NCBI GenBank assembly: GCA_001513105.1
Contig: LFSH01000038.1
Coordinates: forward strand, 1-58,541
Direction of reading: 5' to 3'
Source: Clostridiales bacterium DTU070
GTDB taxonomy: Bacteria; Bacillota; Clostridia; DSM-8532
DNA: 58,541 bases
How positions within the stretch are numbered: the first letter of the stretch is position 1; each line of letters opens with the position of its first letter. Under the pieces are notes generated by a model. It was not told where the DNA came from. It saw only the letters and a program-made list of their open reading frames with translations, and made no database searches. Position numbers and translations under genes: made by a program. This document shows, piece by piece, positions 27,483 through 35,509 of the stretch.

Positions 27483-29105
27483 TTACTCTGAAGCAGAGGA
27501 ATCCCTGTATTCTGTTGGAGACAGGCCTTCGTATTTCTTAAACAGGCGCGAAAAATAGTGGGCATCCGGAATTCCGACTATTTCTGCCACTTCGTATGTT
27601 TTATACCTGGGATCCATCAGAAGTTCCTTTGCCTTCTCAATTCTAAGCCCGTTCAGGTAATCCACGAAATTCTTGCCAAGTTCCTTTTTGAACATCCTGC
27701 TCAGGTATGATGTGCTCACATAAACATGCTCTGCAACATCATTAAGAGTGATCTGCTTGTTGTAGTTTTCATGGATAAAGTCTATGGCATTGCGTAAAAC
27801 AAGTTTAATACTTTTAGTGTTGTAACTGTTTATTTTCGATGCAATACTCATCGATACATCCATTAACAGTCCATTAAGCTCACTTAGGCTTTTGGTTTCG
27901 TTAATCATGTTGTGAAGGCTGACGACATTGATGCTTTCAACTTTCTTGTCATTGGAAGCCTGGGCTATTGAAAGCCTTATATTGTTTATATGGTTTATAA
28001 TACCGCAGTAAAAGCTTTTTATGTAATTCATGTTAATGTTCTCGAGGCTGTTTATGTATTCGGATATATCCTGAATCCTTTTTGACACTATTGACTCGTT
28101 TCCGGTCTTTATTGCCTCAAGCAGAAGCCTCTGGTACTTCTCAAGGGCCGAATAGTCATCAACCCTGAAAAAGCCGCTCAGGTCATTATAGAAAATAACA
28201 GAGTTGTTTCCTATATAAAACTTCCGCTCAAGGGCCTCAATACATTCCCTGTATTTTTTCGGAAGCTGCAGAATACCTCTGCCCTCCGAACTTACCGCTA
28301 TTGTCACGGTAAACCCGAAGCAGTTGACAAGGAGTTCCTGGAGATAATTACACTTGTCGTTTATCCGGTCGTAACAGTCGTTAATATTATCTTTACCCTG
28401 CAGTATGAATGCAACGCTGCTGTCCTTCAGCGGGATATTAACTACGCTGAAGCTGTCGGAAAACACATCCATAAAGGTGTTTATTATTCCGAACTGGTAC
28501 AGGTTCATATCATACTGGCTCAGGTTTTCATTCTCTTCGGTATCAATTTCAGCTACCAGGAGGAAGAAATCGGCTATATTCACGCCTAAAAGTTCAGCCC
28601 GTGCCAGGATGTCTTCGCCGTTCGGATAAATCTCATATATAAGGTCGTATAGGAGTTTTTCTCTCAGTACGGGAATATTCTGTTCAAAAAGTTTCTTCAA
28701 CTTGTCAAACTCCTCTGTCCTGTTTTTCTGCCTCTTCAGTTCCTCTACCGCTCTCTGGACTATTGCCGTTAAATCCTCTATCTTTGAAGGTTTCAGGACA
28801 AAATCAAAAACACCAAGTTTCAATGCCTCCTGGACATAGTCAAAATCCCTGTAACCTGTCAGAACTATTATTTTGCAGTCGGGTATTATATCTTTCACGT
28901 CATTTATCATCTTAAGACCGTCAACTTCGGGCATGCGGATGTCTGTTATAAGTATGTCGGGCCTGTATTTTTCGATAAGTATCCTGCCTTCCTCTCCGTC
29001 GGATGCCTCAGCACATATTTCGCAGCCGAACTGTTTCCAGTTGAGTATATTCCTTATGCCCTTCCTGATTATCGGTTCATCGTCAATTATCATTACCTTG
29101 AACAT
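27483..29105 (-). CDS. response regulator with AraC-type output (YesN-like)
   Basis: This 540-residue regulator has an N-terminal receiver domain (FKVMIIDDEPIIRKG, phospho-acceptor Asp55 in LITDIRMPE, conserved Lys in DFVLKPSK), a middle region of about 300 residues, and a C-terminal pair of AraC helix-turn-helix motifs (ITLNDVAEHVYVSTSYLSRMFKK; KTYEVAEIVGIPDAHYFSRLFKK). ATG 29105 has GGAGGGG just upstream; the longer frame lacks a site. It overlaps the kinase gene by 23 bases. It most likely activates the adjacent transporter operon. Confidence 0.95.
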   Translation of the reverse strand: MFKVMIIDDEPIIRKGIRNILNWKQFGCEICAEASDGEEGRILIEKYRPDILITDIRMPEVDGLKMINDVKDIIPDCKIIVLTGYRDFDYVQEALKLGVFDFVLKPSKIEDLTAIVQRAVEELKRQKNRTEEFDKLKKLFEQNIPVLREKLLYDLIYEIYPNGEDILARAELLGVNIADFFLLVAEIDTEENENLSQYDMNLYQFGIINTFMDVFSDSFSVVNIPLKDSSVAFILQGKDNINDCYDRINDKCNYLQELLVNCFGFTVTIAVSSEGRGILQLPKKYRECIEALERKFYIGNNSVIFYNDLSGFFRVDDYSALEKYQRLLLEAIKTGNESIVSKRIQDISEYINSLENINMNYIKSFYCGIINHINNIRLSIAQASNDKKVESINVVSLHNMINETKSLSELNGLLMDVSMSIASKINSYNTKSIKLVLRNAIDFIHENYNKQITLNDVAEHVYVSTSYLSRMFKKELGKNFVDYLNGLRIEKAKELLMDPRYKTYEVAEIVGIPDAHYFSRLFKKYEGLSPTEYRDSSASE

Positions 29106-30909
29106 AATACCCCTCCGTTGGCTCGCTGTTGGCCGGTATGCAGACAATTACCCTGGTGTATTTTCCTTTCTCGCTTTCAATTTTAAGCCCGTATTTATCT
29201 CCATAGAATAACTTTATTCTTCGGTTTACATTTTCTATTCCTATGCTTTTTCCTGATTCGGTCCTGAGATTTTTGAAATATGTATCGTTATCCAGCGAAA
29301 GCCTTCTGTTTAAGGCATCCAGCTCCGCTATACCGATGCCCGGTCCTGTGTCCATTACAACAATGAGAAGGTTTTCACCTTCAATATATGCCTTCAGTAT
29401 AATCTCGCCTTTTCCGCGCAGCCTGTCAATCCCGTGATAAACCGCGTTCTCAACGAGTGGCTGAATCAGAAGCCTCGGTATTCTGACTTTCCCCGCTCCG
29501 TTTAATATTTCTTTCCTGAACTGTATCTTGTCTTCAAATCTTCTTTTGATTATCGATATGTATTTGTCAGAGTACATGAATTCCTCTTCAACGGTGATCA
29601 GCCTGTCTCCCCTTCCGATGCTGGCTTCCATCAGGTCAGACAGGTCTGTGACCGCTTCACTGATCTCGGGCACATTGTTGAGCTGCGCCATCCAGTTTAT
29701 CGATTCAAGGGTGTTAAACAGGAAATGGGGATTAATCTGTGACTGAAGCGCCTTAAGCTCCGCCTCTTTCCTTGTTATCTGCTCCCTGTATACCCAGTTT
29801 ACCAGGTGGTTTATTTCCCGGGACATTTCGTTGAATGTTTTATTCAAAAAGCCTATTTCGTCATCTCTTTCATCATCTATGTACACAATCCGGTTGTCCT
29901 TCTGGACCATTTTCATACCTTTCACCAGCCGGTTTATCGGGTTTATAAAACTCATTGCTATGGACAGGTTGAAAGCCGACAGGATGACAACGGTTATTAT
30001 GCACAGAAGGAGTAAGTTCCTGCGAAGGGTATAGGCATCACGATAAAGCACGTTCAACGGAACGTAGGTTATCACTTTCCACCCCGTTTCGGTTATGGTT
30101 GTGTATGATACCAGTGCATTAAGTTCAGGATCAATCTTGGAGTCCTTTTCATTGCGGAGCCTGCCCAGCGACGAATCGTTCAGGAATTCACCGTAGTTGC
30201 TGTTTCTTGCGGCAATTAAATCGTAATTGTCGGACAGGATTATTATATTCTGCATGCTTCTTGTAAGACCGTCATAGACCGTTTTCAGGAAATTCTTGTT
30301 TACAAGTATTGCCTGCAGGCCGATTTCCCTGAAGGTATCCTGGTGATATATGGTCCTGACAAGATATATGTGATTTACAACACCATTGCTGCTTTCGGTA
30401 TACCAGGTCACCTTTCCCTGGTTCTGCCTGGCCTTTTCCAGCACTTCATCATAGGGCAGTATGTTTTTAATGCTGTTTCTTGAGGAATTGTCGTCGGCAT
30501 AATAGAACCTGCCGTCATTGGACACAATTGCTATGGACTGGATTTCGGGCCTTGAAAGTATTATTTTTTTCATCGAGTTGCTGATTTCATTTTCGATCTC
30601 GTAATCCAAAAGAGGATCGTTTGTATTTTTCTGAACCAGTGCGTTATATATTGTCTTGTCGTATAAAAGGTCCTGGGATATTATGCTCAGGTTTGACAAA
30701 TAATCATTGAAGCGAAGCTCAATCATCTGCAGTATGTCTTTCGCATAATTCGTTGACATTTGCTTTATTGTTTCTGCAGAATTCCTGTAGCTTAAGAAAC
30801 CCATAAAAATCATCGGTATTATTATCTGGATATAAAAAGCCAGCAGCAGCTTTTTCTTAATGGATAAATCCTTATAGAATTTTACTATCCTGTTTTTCAA
30901 TTGCTTCAC
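29083..30909 (-). CDS. sensor histidine kinase (YesM-like)
   Basis: This 608-residue membrane kinase pairs with the YesN-like regulator. It has a first transmembrane helix at about 18-40 (KKLLLAFYIQIIIPMIFMGFLS), a large extracellular Cache-like sensor region, a second helix near 290-315, HAMP, the LytS/YesM-type phospho-acceptor region with His in INPHFLFNTLESI, and a GHKL ATPase (PLVENAVYHGI; MDTGPGIGI). Its gene lies between a solute-binding lipoprotein gene and yesN, which suggests that the lipoprotein may present the ligand to it. Confidence 0.95.
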   Translation of the reverse strand: MKQLKNRIVKFYKDLSIKKKLLLAFYIQIIIPMIFMGFLSYRNSAETIKQMSTNYAKDILQMIELRFNDYLSNLSIISQDLLYDKTIYNALVQKNTNDPLLDYEIENEISNSMKKIILSRPEIQSIAIVSNDGRFYYADDNSSRNSIKNILPYDEVLEKARQNQGKVTWYTESSNGVVNHIYLVRTIYHQDTFREIGLQAILVNKNFLKTVYDGLTRSMQNIIILSDNYDLIAARNSNYGEFLNDSSLGRLRNEKDSKIDPELNALVSYTTITETGWKVITYVPLNVLYRDAYTLRRNLLLLCIITVVILSAFNLSIAMSFINPINRLVKGMKMVQKDNRIVYIDDERDDEIGFLNKTFNEMSREINHLVNWVYREQITRKEAELKALQSQINPHFLFNTLESINWMAQLNNVPEISEAVTDLSDLMEASIGRGDRLITVEEEFMYSDKYISIIKRRFEDKIQFRKEILNGAGKVRIPRLLIQPLVENAVYHGIDRLRGKGEIILKAYIEGENLLIVVMDTGPGIGIAELDALNRRLSLDNDTYFKNLRTESGKSIGIENVNRRIKLFYGDKYGLKIESEKGKYTRVIVCIPANSEPTEGYYVQGNDN

Positions 30910-30952
30910 CTGTTTTTTGCCTGTTTTAATATGCTCCTCAGGACCTCAGAGA

Positions 30953-30970
30953 ATATTGTGCAATGCATGG
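30953..30970 (-). repeat. solo copy of the GTGCAATGC end motif
   Basis: ATATTGTGCAATGC followed by ATGG, 44 bases upstream of the yesM-like start. It matches the left terminal repeat at 33930 over 14 continuous bases plus the following GG. Only this arm is present; no matching inverted copy occurs within the 107-bp gap. Confidence 0.5.
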
Positions 30971-31016
30971 AATCCTTAAACCTTAATCAGCAAAGGGATG
31001 TTTGATACCTGTCTGT

Positions 31017-32315
31017 TCAGCGGGACAATAATCCTTCCCGTACAGCCCTGTCGTATAATTCATCAATTTCAAGTTCACCTTCAAGGACATACGGCATTCC
31101 GGCAACAATTACCTCTTCCCAGACAGTTCTGTCTATAAAGCTGTCGGGAGGGCCTATGAACTGCCTGCTGTTATTGATAAGAAGCTGGCCTTTCCTCGTA
31201 AGCCTGTTATAATCGACCTGGTACTCCCTGATATCAACACAGCTCAGCATTCCTGTCTGCCTTGCAAATTCGGCGGCAGTCTCCTTTGATGTAAGAAACC
31301 TCAATAAACGGATGGATGCTTCCCTTTTTACATCATCATTGTATGATTCGGAGCTTATATGGAAACAACCGTTTCCGAGCCCGTGTATCATCGTATTCGG
31401 CGGGGCTTTTCCGTCGCTTAAGGTGGGGAAGTATATTATGTCCACAGTATCATCGGTTACGGGGATGTTCCCTATAAACCATGAGCCCTGCACGATCATC
31501 GCGGCTTTTTTCTCCAGGAACATGGTATTCCTTTCGTGGTTAGTCATTGTAAAGGCGTCTTCAGGAAATGCGCCGATCAGGTAAAGTTCCCGCATATATT
31601 CCAATGCTTTTTTATAATAGGTTCCAAACTCCGGATGTAACGGGTTCTCTGCAATTTCTTTCCCGGCAAGAAGTGCAATCATGTTCTGATACAGGTAGGT
31701 ACCCTCAGCAAGCGAATTGTATGCAATGGGCACTATACCGTTTTCATTGAATATTTTTACTGCATCTTTCAACTCTTCATATGTGGAGGGAACAGGAACG
31801 TCATATTTCTCAAAAAGATCCCTGTTGATAAACATGACTTCAAAAATAATCTCAAAGGGCAAACCATATAACCTGCCGTCGTACGTGGTGTATTTAAACA
31901 TACTGCTTTTGAATGAACTCTTCCATTCAGAATTCTCTTCCATAAGTCCGGTTAAGTCGGCAACCTTGCCCGCCTGAATAAGTGCCCGTATATCGGAGCC
32001 GGGCCATATTCCAAAAACGTCAGGATTGTTTCCCGAAGCAAAATCTGTTTTTATTTTAGGAAGAAAATCTTCACCAAACAGCGACTCATTTATAATTTCA
32101 ATGTCGGGGTTAGAACCGGTAAAACGGGCAAGCATCTCCTGTAATGTTTCAGCCTTGGAATCCACACCGCCCCAACTGCTGATAAAACGCAACGTGACTT
32201 TATCCTGCCCTTCCGGAATTACGATGGATGTCTTGTCTCCCGAAAACTTGCAGGCAGCCAGTGACAAAGATAAAATAGTTGATGCAGCCAACATTAACCA
32301 TTTGTCTTTTTTCAT
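31017..32315 (-). CDS. solute-binding lipoprotein linked to the YesMN sensor
   Basis: This 432-residue extracellular solute-binding protein has a lipoprotein signal with lipobox LAAC (Cys22) and a family 1 binding domain (KTDFASGNNPDVFGIWPG; ENGIVPIAYNS; GSWFIGNIPV). It is smaller and unlike the 506-residue protein of the same locus. It is the first gene before the sensor kinase and has a good promoter. It may be a sugar-uptake component or a ligand-presenting partner of YesM, as in XylFII-LytS-type systems; sequence alone cannot decide. Confidence 0.92.
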   Translation of the reverse strand: MKKDKWLMLAASTILSLSLAACKFSGDKTSIVIPEGQDKVTLRFISSWGGVDSKAETLQEMLARFTGSNPDIEIINESLFGEDFLPKIKTDFASGNNPDVFGIWPGSDIRALIQAGKVADLTGLMEENSEWKSSFKSSMFKYTTYDGRLYGLPFEIIFEVMFINRDLFEKYDVPVPSTYEELKDAVKIFNENGIVPIAYNSLAEGTYLYQNMIALLAGKEIAENPLHPEFGTYYKKALEYMRELYLIGAFPEDAFTMTNHERNTMFLEKKAAMIVQGSWFIGNIPVTDDTVDIIYFPTLSDGKAPPNTMIHGLGNGCFHISSESYNDDVKREASIRLLRFLTSKETAAEFARQTGMLSCVDIREYQVDYNRLTRKGQLLINNSRQFIGPPDSFIDRTVWEEVIVAGMPYVLEGELEIDELYDRAVREGLLSR

Positions 32316-32362
32316 GGATTGCTCCTGATAACTGTTCTGCCATAATTTCTACCAATAATTTA

Positions 32363-32390
32363 ATTATATCCTAATTGTAAGGAATATCAA
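32363..32390 (-). promoter_or_regulatory. promoter of the lipoprotein-yesM-yesN unit
   Basis: TTGATA (32385-32390) and a consensus TATAAT (32363-32368) are 16 bases apart on the minus strand, about 48 bases upstream of the lipoprotein ATG. Confidence 0.6.
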
Positions 32391-32470
32391 GAATTTATCT
32401 TTTGTCCGGCCGGAGTTTTCGGGCGGCCTGCGCACCTGAAAAAGAACAAGGCCGGCGTATCCGGCGCAGT

Positions 32471-32500
32471 AAAAAAAGGGGTACCTTGTATACCCCTTTT
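32471..32500 (-). terminator. rho-independent terminator after rubrerythrin
   Basis: On the minus strand GGGGTA-N7-TACCCC, extended by A-T pairs, is followed by seven T residues. It lies about 40 bases after the rubrerythrin stop. Confidence 0.93.
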
Positions 32501-32541
32501 CAATATTTTCAGCAGCTCAACGATATAAACAGACCAAGCGA

Positions 32542-33138
32542 TTAATATGCCTCGACGAACAATTCAAAATGAGCCTTTGGATGTGCACAGGCCGGGCATT
32601 TTTCGGGAGCTTCGGTTCCCTTATGAATATAGCCGCAGTTGCCGCATTTCCATAAAACTTCTTCTTCTCTTTTGAATACTTTTCCGCTTTCAATATTTTC
32701 AGCAAGTTTCTTATATCTTTCTTCGTGCATTTGCTCGGATACACAAACCTTTCTGAATGTGGCCGCAACTTCAGGGAATCCTTCCTCTTCGGCTATATCA
32801 GCAAAAGCAGGATACATATCGTGCCATTCTTCATGCTCGCCTGCAGCAGCAGCTTTCAGGTTGTCAAGCGTACTACCCTTGGCTACCGGGTAAGTTGCTT
32901 CGGTAATGGTAACCATAGCAGGCAGTTCATCTGCAAAACCGTCAACAAGGTACTGGAAGAACCTTTTGCCATGCTCTTTCTCATGGTCCGCTGTTTCAAG
33001 GAAAATATTTCTTATCTGCTTATAGCCTTCCTTGTCGGCTACAGAAGCATAGTAAGTGTACCTGTTCCTGGCCTGGGCTTCTCCTGCGAAGGCCTTAAGC
33101 AAATTCTCCGCTGTCCTGGTTCCTTTTAATGATTTCAT
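32542..33138 (-). CDS. rubrerythrin
   Basis: This is a non-haem iron peroxidase that protects anaerobes from hydrogen peroxide. The 198 residues hold a ferritin-like di-iron domain with ExxH motifs ([12 protein letters not shown] and SEQMHEERY) and Glu ligands in [11 protein letters not shown], and a C-terminal rubredoxin-like Fe(Cys)4 site ([17 protein letters not shown]). It is monocistronic. The AT-rich upstream region has a TTATAAT half-site near 33195-33201 that recalls one arm of a PerR box, but the second arm is poor. AGGAGG precedes ATG. Confidence 0.97.
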   Translation of the reverse strand: MKSLKGTRTAENLLKAFAGEAQARNRYTYYASVADKEGYKQIRNIFLETADHEKEHGKRFFQYLVDGFADELPAMVTITEATYPVAKGSTLDNLKAAAAGEHEEWHDMYPAFADIAEEEGFPEVAATFRKVCVSEQMHEERYKKLAENIESGKVFKREEEVLWKCGNCGYIHKGTEAPEKCPACAHPKAHFELFVEAY

Positions 33139-33207
33139 AGTATAAACCTCCTTATTATTTATAATATATGGAAATATATTGTCCTTTTATATCTAATTAT
33201 AAAATAA

Positions 33208-33849
33208 TCAACAGATATTTTCAAAAACATACGGCCTTAAAACATCCGCACAGACCCGGTATCCCTCCACTGTGAGATGAAGTCCCTCAACCGTATACTC
33301 TGATTTAAGATTGCCTGTTTCATCAATAAGGCGGCTGTATACATCAATATATACAACTCCCTTTTCCTGTGCAATCCTTTTCAAGCCTTCATTTACACGG
33401 CATATTTTTTCGTTGTTTCTCCTGCCTACAATAAATCTCTTTATCTTCCGGTCCTTTGCCTTTGACACTGGATAAACAGACTGAAGGTAAATCCTTGCTT
33501 CGGGGCATTGCTCCTGAATCCTGCCTATTATCTCAGATATATTGCCGATGATGTAATCTTCGCTTTTATTGTCACCAATATCATTTGTGCCTATCAGGAG
33601 AAACACCTTCGACGGCGACAGCTCAAAAACGCTCTGGGAAAGGCGATTAAGGACACCATCTGTTGTGTCCCCGCTTATACCGCGGTTTATAACATATGCA
33701 CCGTGGAAAAACTCGTTCAGCCTGAAAAAGTCGGTAATGGAGTCGCCGACAAACACAATGCCGCCCGGTTTTGCACATTTATTAAGTTCAATAAAGGCAT
33801 TGTCAACCTGTTTTTTATACAGGTTTGTAATTGCATCAATCAGCCTCAT
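33208..33849 (-). CDS. SGNH/GDSL-type hydrolase
   Basis: A serine esterase/acetylhydrolase-like protein of 213 residues, cytoplasmic by lack of a signal. It shows block I GDSITD (catalytic Ser), block II Gly in NRGISGDTT, block III Asn in IGTNDIG, and block V with the His in VEGLHLTVEGY. In block V the usual Asp of DxxH is replaced by Glu (EGLH), which could still serve. ATG 33849 is 8 bases from AGG and preferred to the ATG two codons earlier. Related proteins deacetylate sugars, but the substrate is not evident. Confidence 0.88.
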   Translation of the reverse strand: MRLIDAITNLYKKQVDNAFIELNKCAKPGGIVFVGDSITDFFRLNEFFHGAYVINRGISGDTTDGVLNRLSQSVFELSPSKVFLLIGTNDIGDNKSEDYIIGNISEIIGRIQEQCPEARIYLQSVYPVSKAKDRKIKRFIVGRRNNEKICRVNEGLKRIAQEKGVVYIDVYSRLIDETGNLKSEYTVEGLHLTVEGYRVCADVLRPYVFENIC

Positions 33850-33929
33850 CAGCATATCCTGCCCGTTTCAATTATTATCACAACGTCTGCCCCTCATGTT
33901 TCACGATATCTTTACCCCAAACGTCTGCA

Positions 33930-34132
33930 GATATTGTGCAATGCGAGGAAACTTTCAGCGGAGTGCAGCTTAGAGATGTGCAGTCAGAGCGAGGACCAGC
34001 AAGCCAACTGTTTGAGCAAAAATGCTACATACCATATTTTTTCACAGCATTTTTGCGAGTTTTGGCTTGCCCGAGCTGATACTTACCAGCTCTTGCAAAC
34101 GCAACGACTGTTTCCGGGCATTGCACGATATC
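33930..34132. mobile_element. MITE-like foldback element with 23-bp terminal inverted repeats
   Basis: Terminal arms at 33930-33952 and 34110-34132 are inverted copies matching at 20 of 23 positions (core GTGCAATGC). Nested inside are a 9-bp inverted pair (GCAAGCCAA 33999-34007 / TTGGCTTGC 34062-34070) and an 11-bp pair (GCAAAAATGCT 34016-34026 / its complement 34046-34056) around a 19-base loop. The 203-bp unit encodes no protein. It fills nearly the whole gap between the amidohydrolase stop and the SGNH start. CACGATATCTTT occurs both outside the left arm (33902-33913) and at the right end (34125-34136). No clear target duplication is visible. Confidence 0.5.
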
Positions 34133-34138
34133 TTTCTT

Positions 34139-35326
34139 TTATGCTCTGGAATAAACAACCTTCCCGTTTATTATTGTCAAATCGGCCTTTGTCCTGTAAT
34201 CAAAGGGATGTCCGCTAAAAATAACAATATCGGCATCCTTCCCGTTCTCAAGGCTTCCCACCCTGTCGTCAATTCCTGCCGCTCTTGCGGCATTAATTGT
34301 CACTGCTTTCAGTGCATCTTCTTCGGGCATTCCTTCCCTGACAGCAATTGCAGCGCACAAAAGCAGATGCTGCACCGGGACGCACGGATGATCGGTCATT
34401 ATTGCAACGGGTATTCCCGCTTTTGCAAGGATACCGGGCGCAGCAAGGGTCTGGTTTCTGAGTTCTATCTTCGAACGATCGGTAAGCATCGGACCTACAA
34501 TTATTTTAACGTTATTTTCTTTCAGTATGTCAGTAATCAAATATCCCTCGGTACAGTGATCAATTGTTATTTTCAGGTTGAATTCCTTTGCAATGCGGAT
34601 GGCTGTCAGAATATCATCGGCCCTGTGGGCATGAACCTTGACAATCAAGTCCCCCTTCAGGGCGGGGATGAGAGCTTCAAGACGCATATCAAACTCGGGT
34701 TTGTCATTGTTTTCTCTGTCCTTCCTGTATTCCTCCCATTCCTCCATGTATTCCTTCGCCTTGTAGAATTGCTCGCGCAAAATTGCTGCCGTAGCCATCC
34801 TTGTGCTCGGTGCATGGTTTTTCTCATGGTATACCGTTTTCGGGTTCTCCCCGAATGCAACTTTCAGTGCACATGGTTCTTTAAGTATCATCTCGTCAAC
34901 AGAACGGCCAAAGGTTTTCAATGCCGCAAACTGTCCGCAGATAACATTGCCGCTTCCCGGTCCGCTCAGAACGGTTGTTACGCCCCATTGCCGTGCCTCT
35001 TCGAAGGAACGGTCGGCATGGTATATGCCATCTATTCCGCGTAAGTGCGGTGTAACGGGATCGGTCATTTCGTTAACGTCATCGCCTTCAAAGCCAACCG
35101 AGTCCTCCAGTATCCCTGCGTGGGTATGGGCGTCTACAAGGCCCGGCAGGATGAACCTTCCTTTCGCGTCAATTATTTCGGTGTCGTCAGGGCACTCATC
35201 CATTGGCCCGACTGCTGCAATCTTTCCGTCCTTTACCAGGATATATCCGTTTTCATACTTAAGCGTTTCATGCTGTGCATCACCGTTTTCAGCCATTGTG
35301 TAAATTCTTCCGTTAATAATAAGCAT
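34139..35326 (-). CDS. metal-dependent amidohydrolase (imidazolonepropionase-like)
   Basis: This 395-residue member of the amidohydrolase superfamily has the metal-binding HxH in GLVDAHTHAG, further ligands in KVHAHRADDI and ITIDHCTEGYL, and the Asp in MTDHPCVPVQH. The C-terminal beta-sandwich ends GKDADIVIFSGHPFDYRTKADLTIINGKVVY, typical of imidazolonepropionase-like and related hydrolases in Clostridia. Histidine-degradation genes are absent nearby, so the substrate is unknown. It is intracellular, with no signal peptide, and is preceded by GGAGG. Confidence 0.9.
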   Translation of the reverse strand: MLIINGRIYTMAENGDAQHETLKYENGYILVKDGKIAAVGPMDECPDDTEIIDAKGRFILPGLVDAHTHAGILEDSVGFEGDDVNEMTDPVTPHLRGIDGIYHADRSFEEARQWGVTTVLSGPGSGNVICGQFAALKTFGRSVDEMILKEPCALKVAFGENPKTVYHEKNHAPSTRMATAAILREQFYKAKEYMEEWEEYRKDRENNDKPEFDMRLEALIPALKGDLIVKVHAHRADDILTAIRIAKEFNLKITIDHCTEGYLITDILKENNVKIIVGPMLTDRSKIELRNQTLAAPGILAKAGIPVAIMTDHPCVPVQHLLLCAAIAVREGMPEEDALKAVTINAARAAGIDDRVGSLENGKDADIVIFSGHPFDYRTKADLTIINGKVVYSRA

Positions 35327-35454
35327 AAAGTCCTCCGTTATGAATCACGCATTATATGTATGTTGCAGTTTCTATTTCTTAAAATCATACCCATTATAAC
35401 ACACGTGAAGTTGCCTAACAAACAGTTTAAATTTTTGCGGAATAATATAACAAA

Positions 35455-35490
35455 GGGATGAAGTTCTTCAGAATCAAGGAACTTCATCCC
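35455..35490 (-). terminator. rho-independent terminator after lon
   Basis: A perfect 12-bp stem (GGGATGAAGTTC/GAACTTCATCCC) with a 12-base loop is followed on the minus strand by TTTGTTATATT. It lies 20 bases after the lon stop. Confidence 0.88.
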
Positions 35491-35509
35491 GTAACCCGGC
35501 TATGCCGTC

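Noticed and set aside
33139-33207. PerR box upstream of rubrerythrin
   Set aside because: One TTATAAT arm is present but the second does not fit the consensus at proper spacing.
34022-35044. Plus-strand frame of 340 codons over the amidohydrolase and the foldback element
   Set aside because: The opposite strand has a clear amidohydrolase with metal ligands; this frame is Cys/His-rich shadow sequence.
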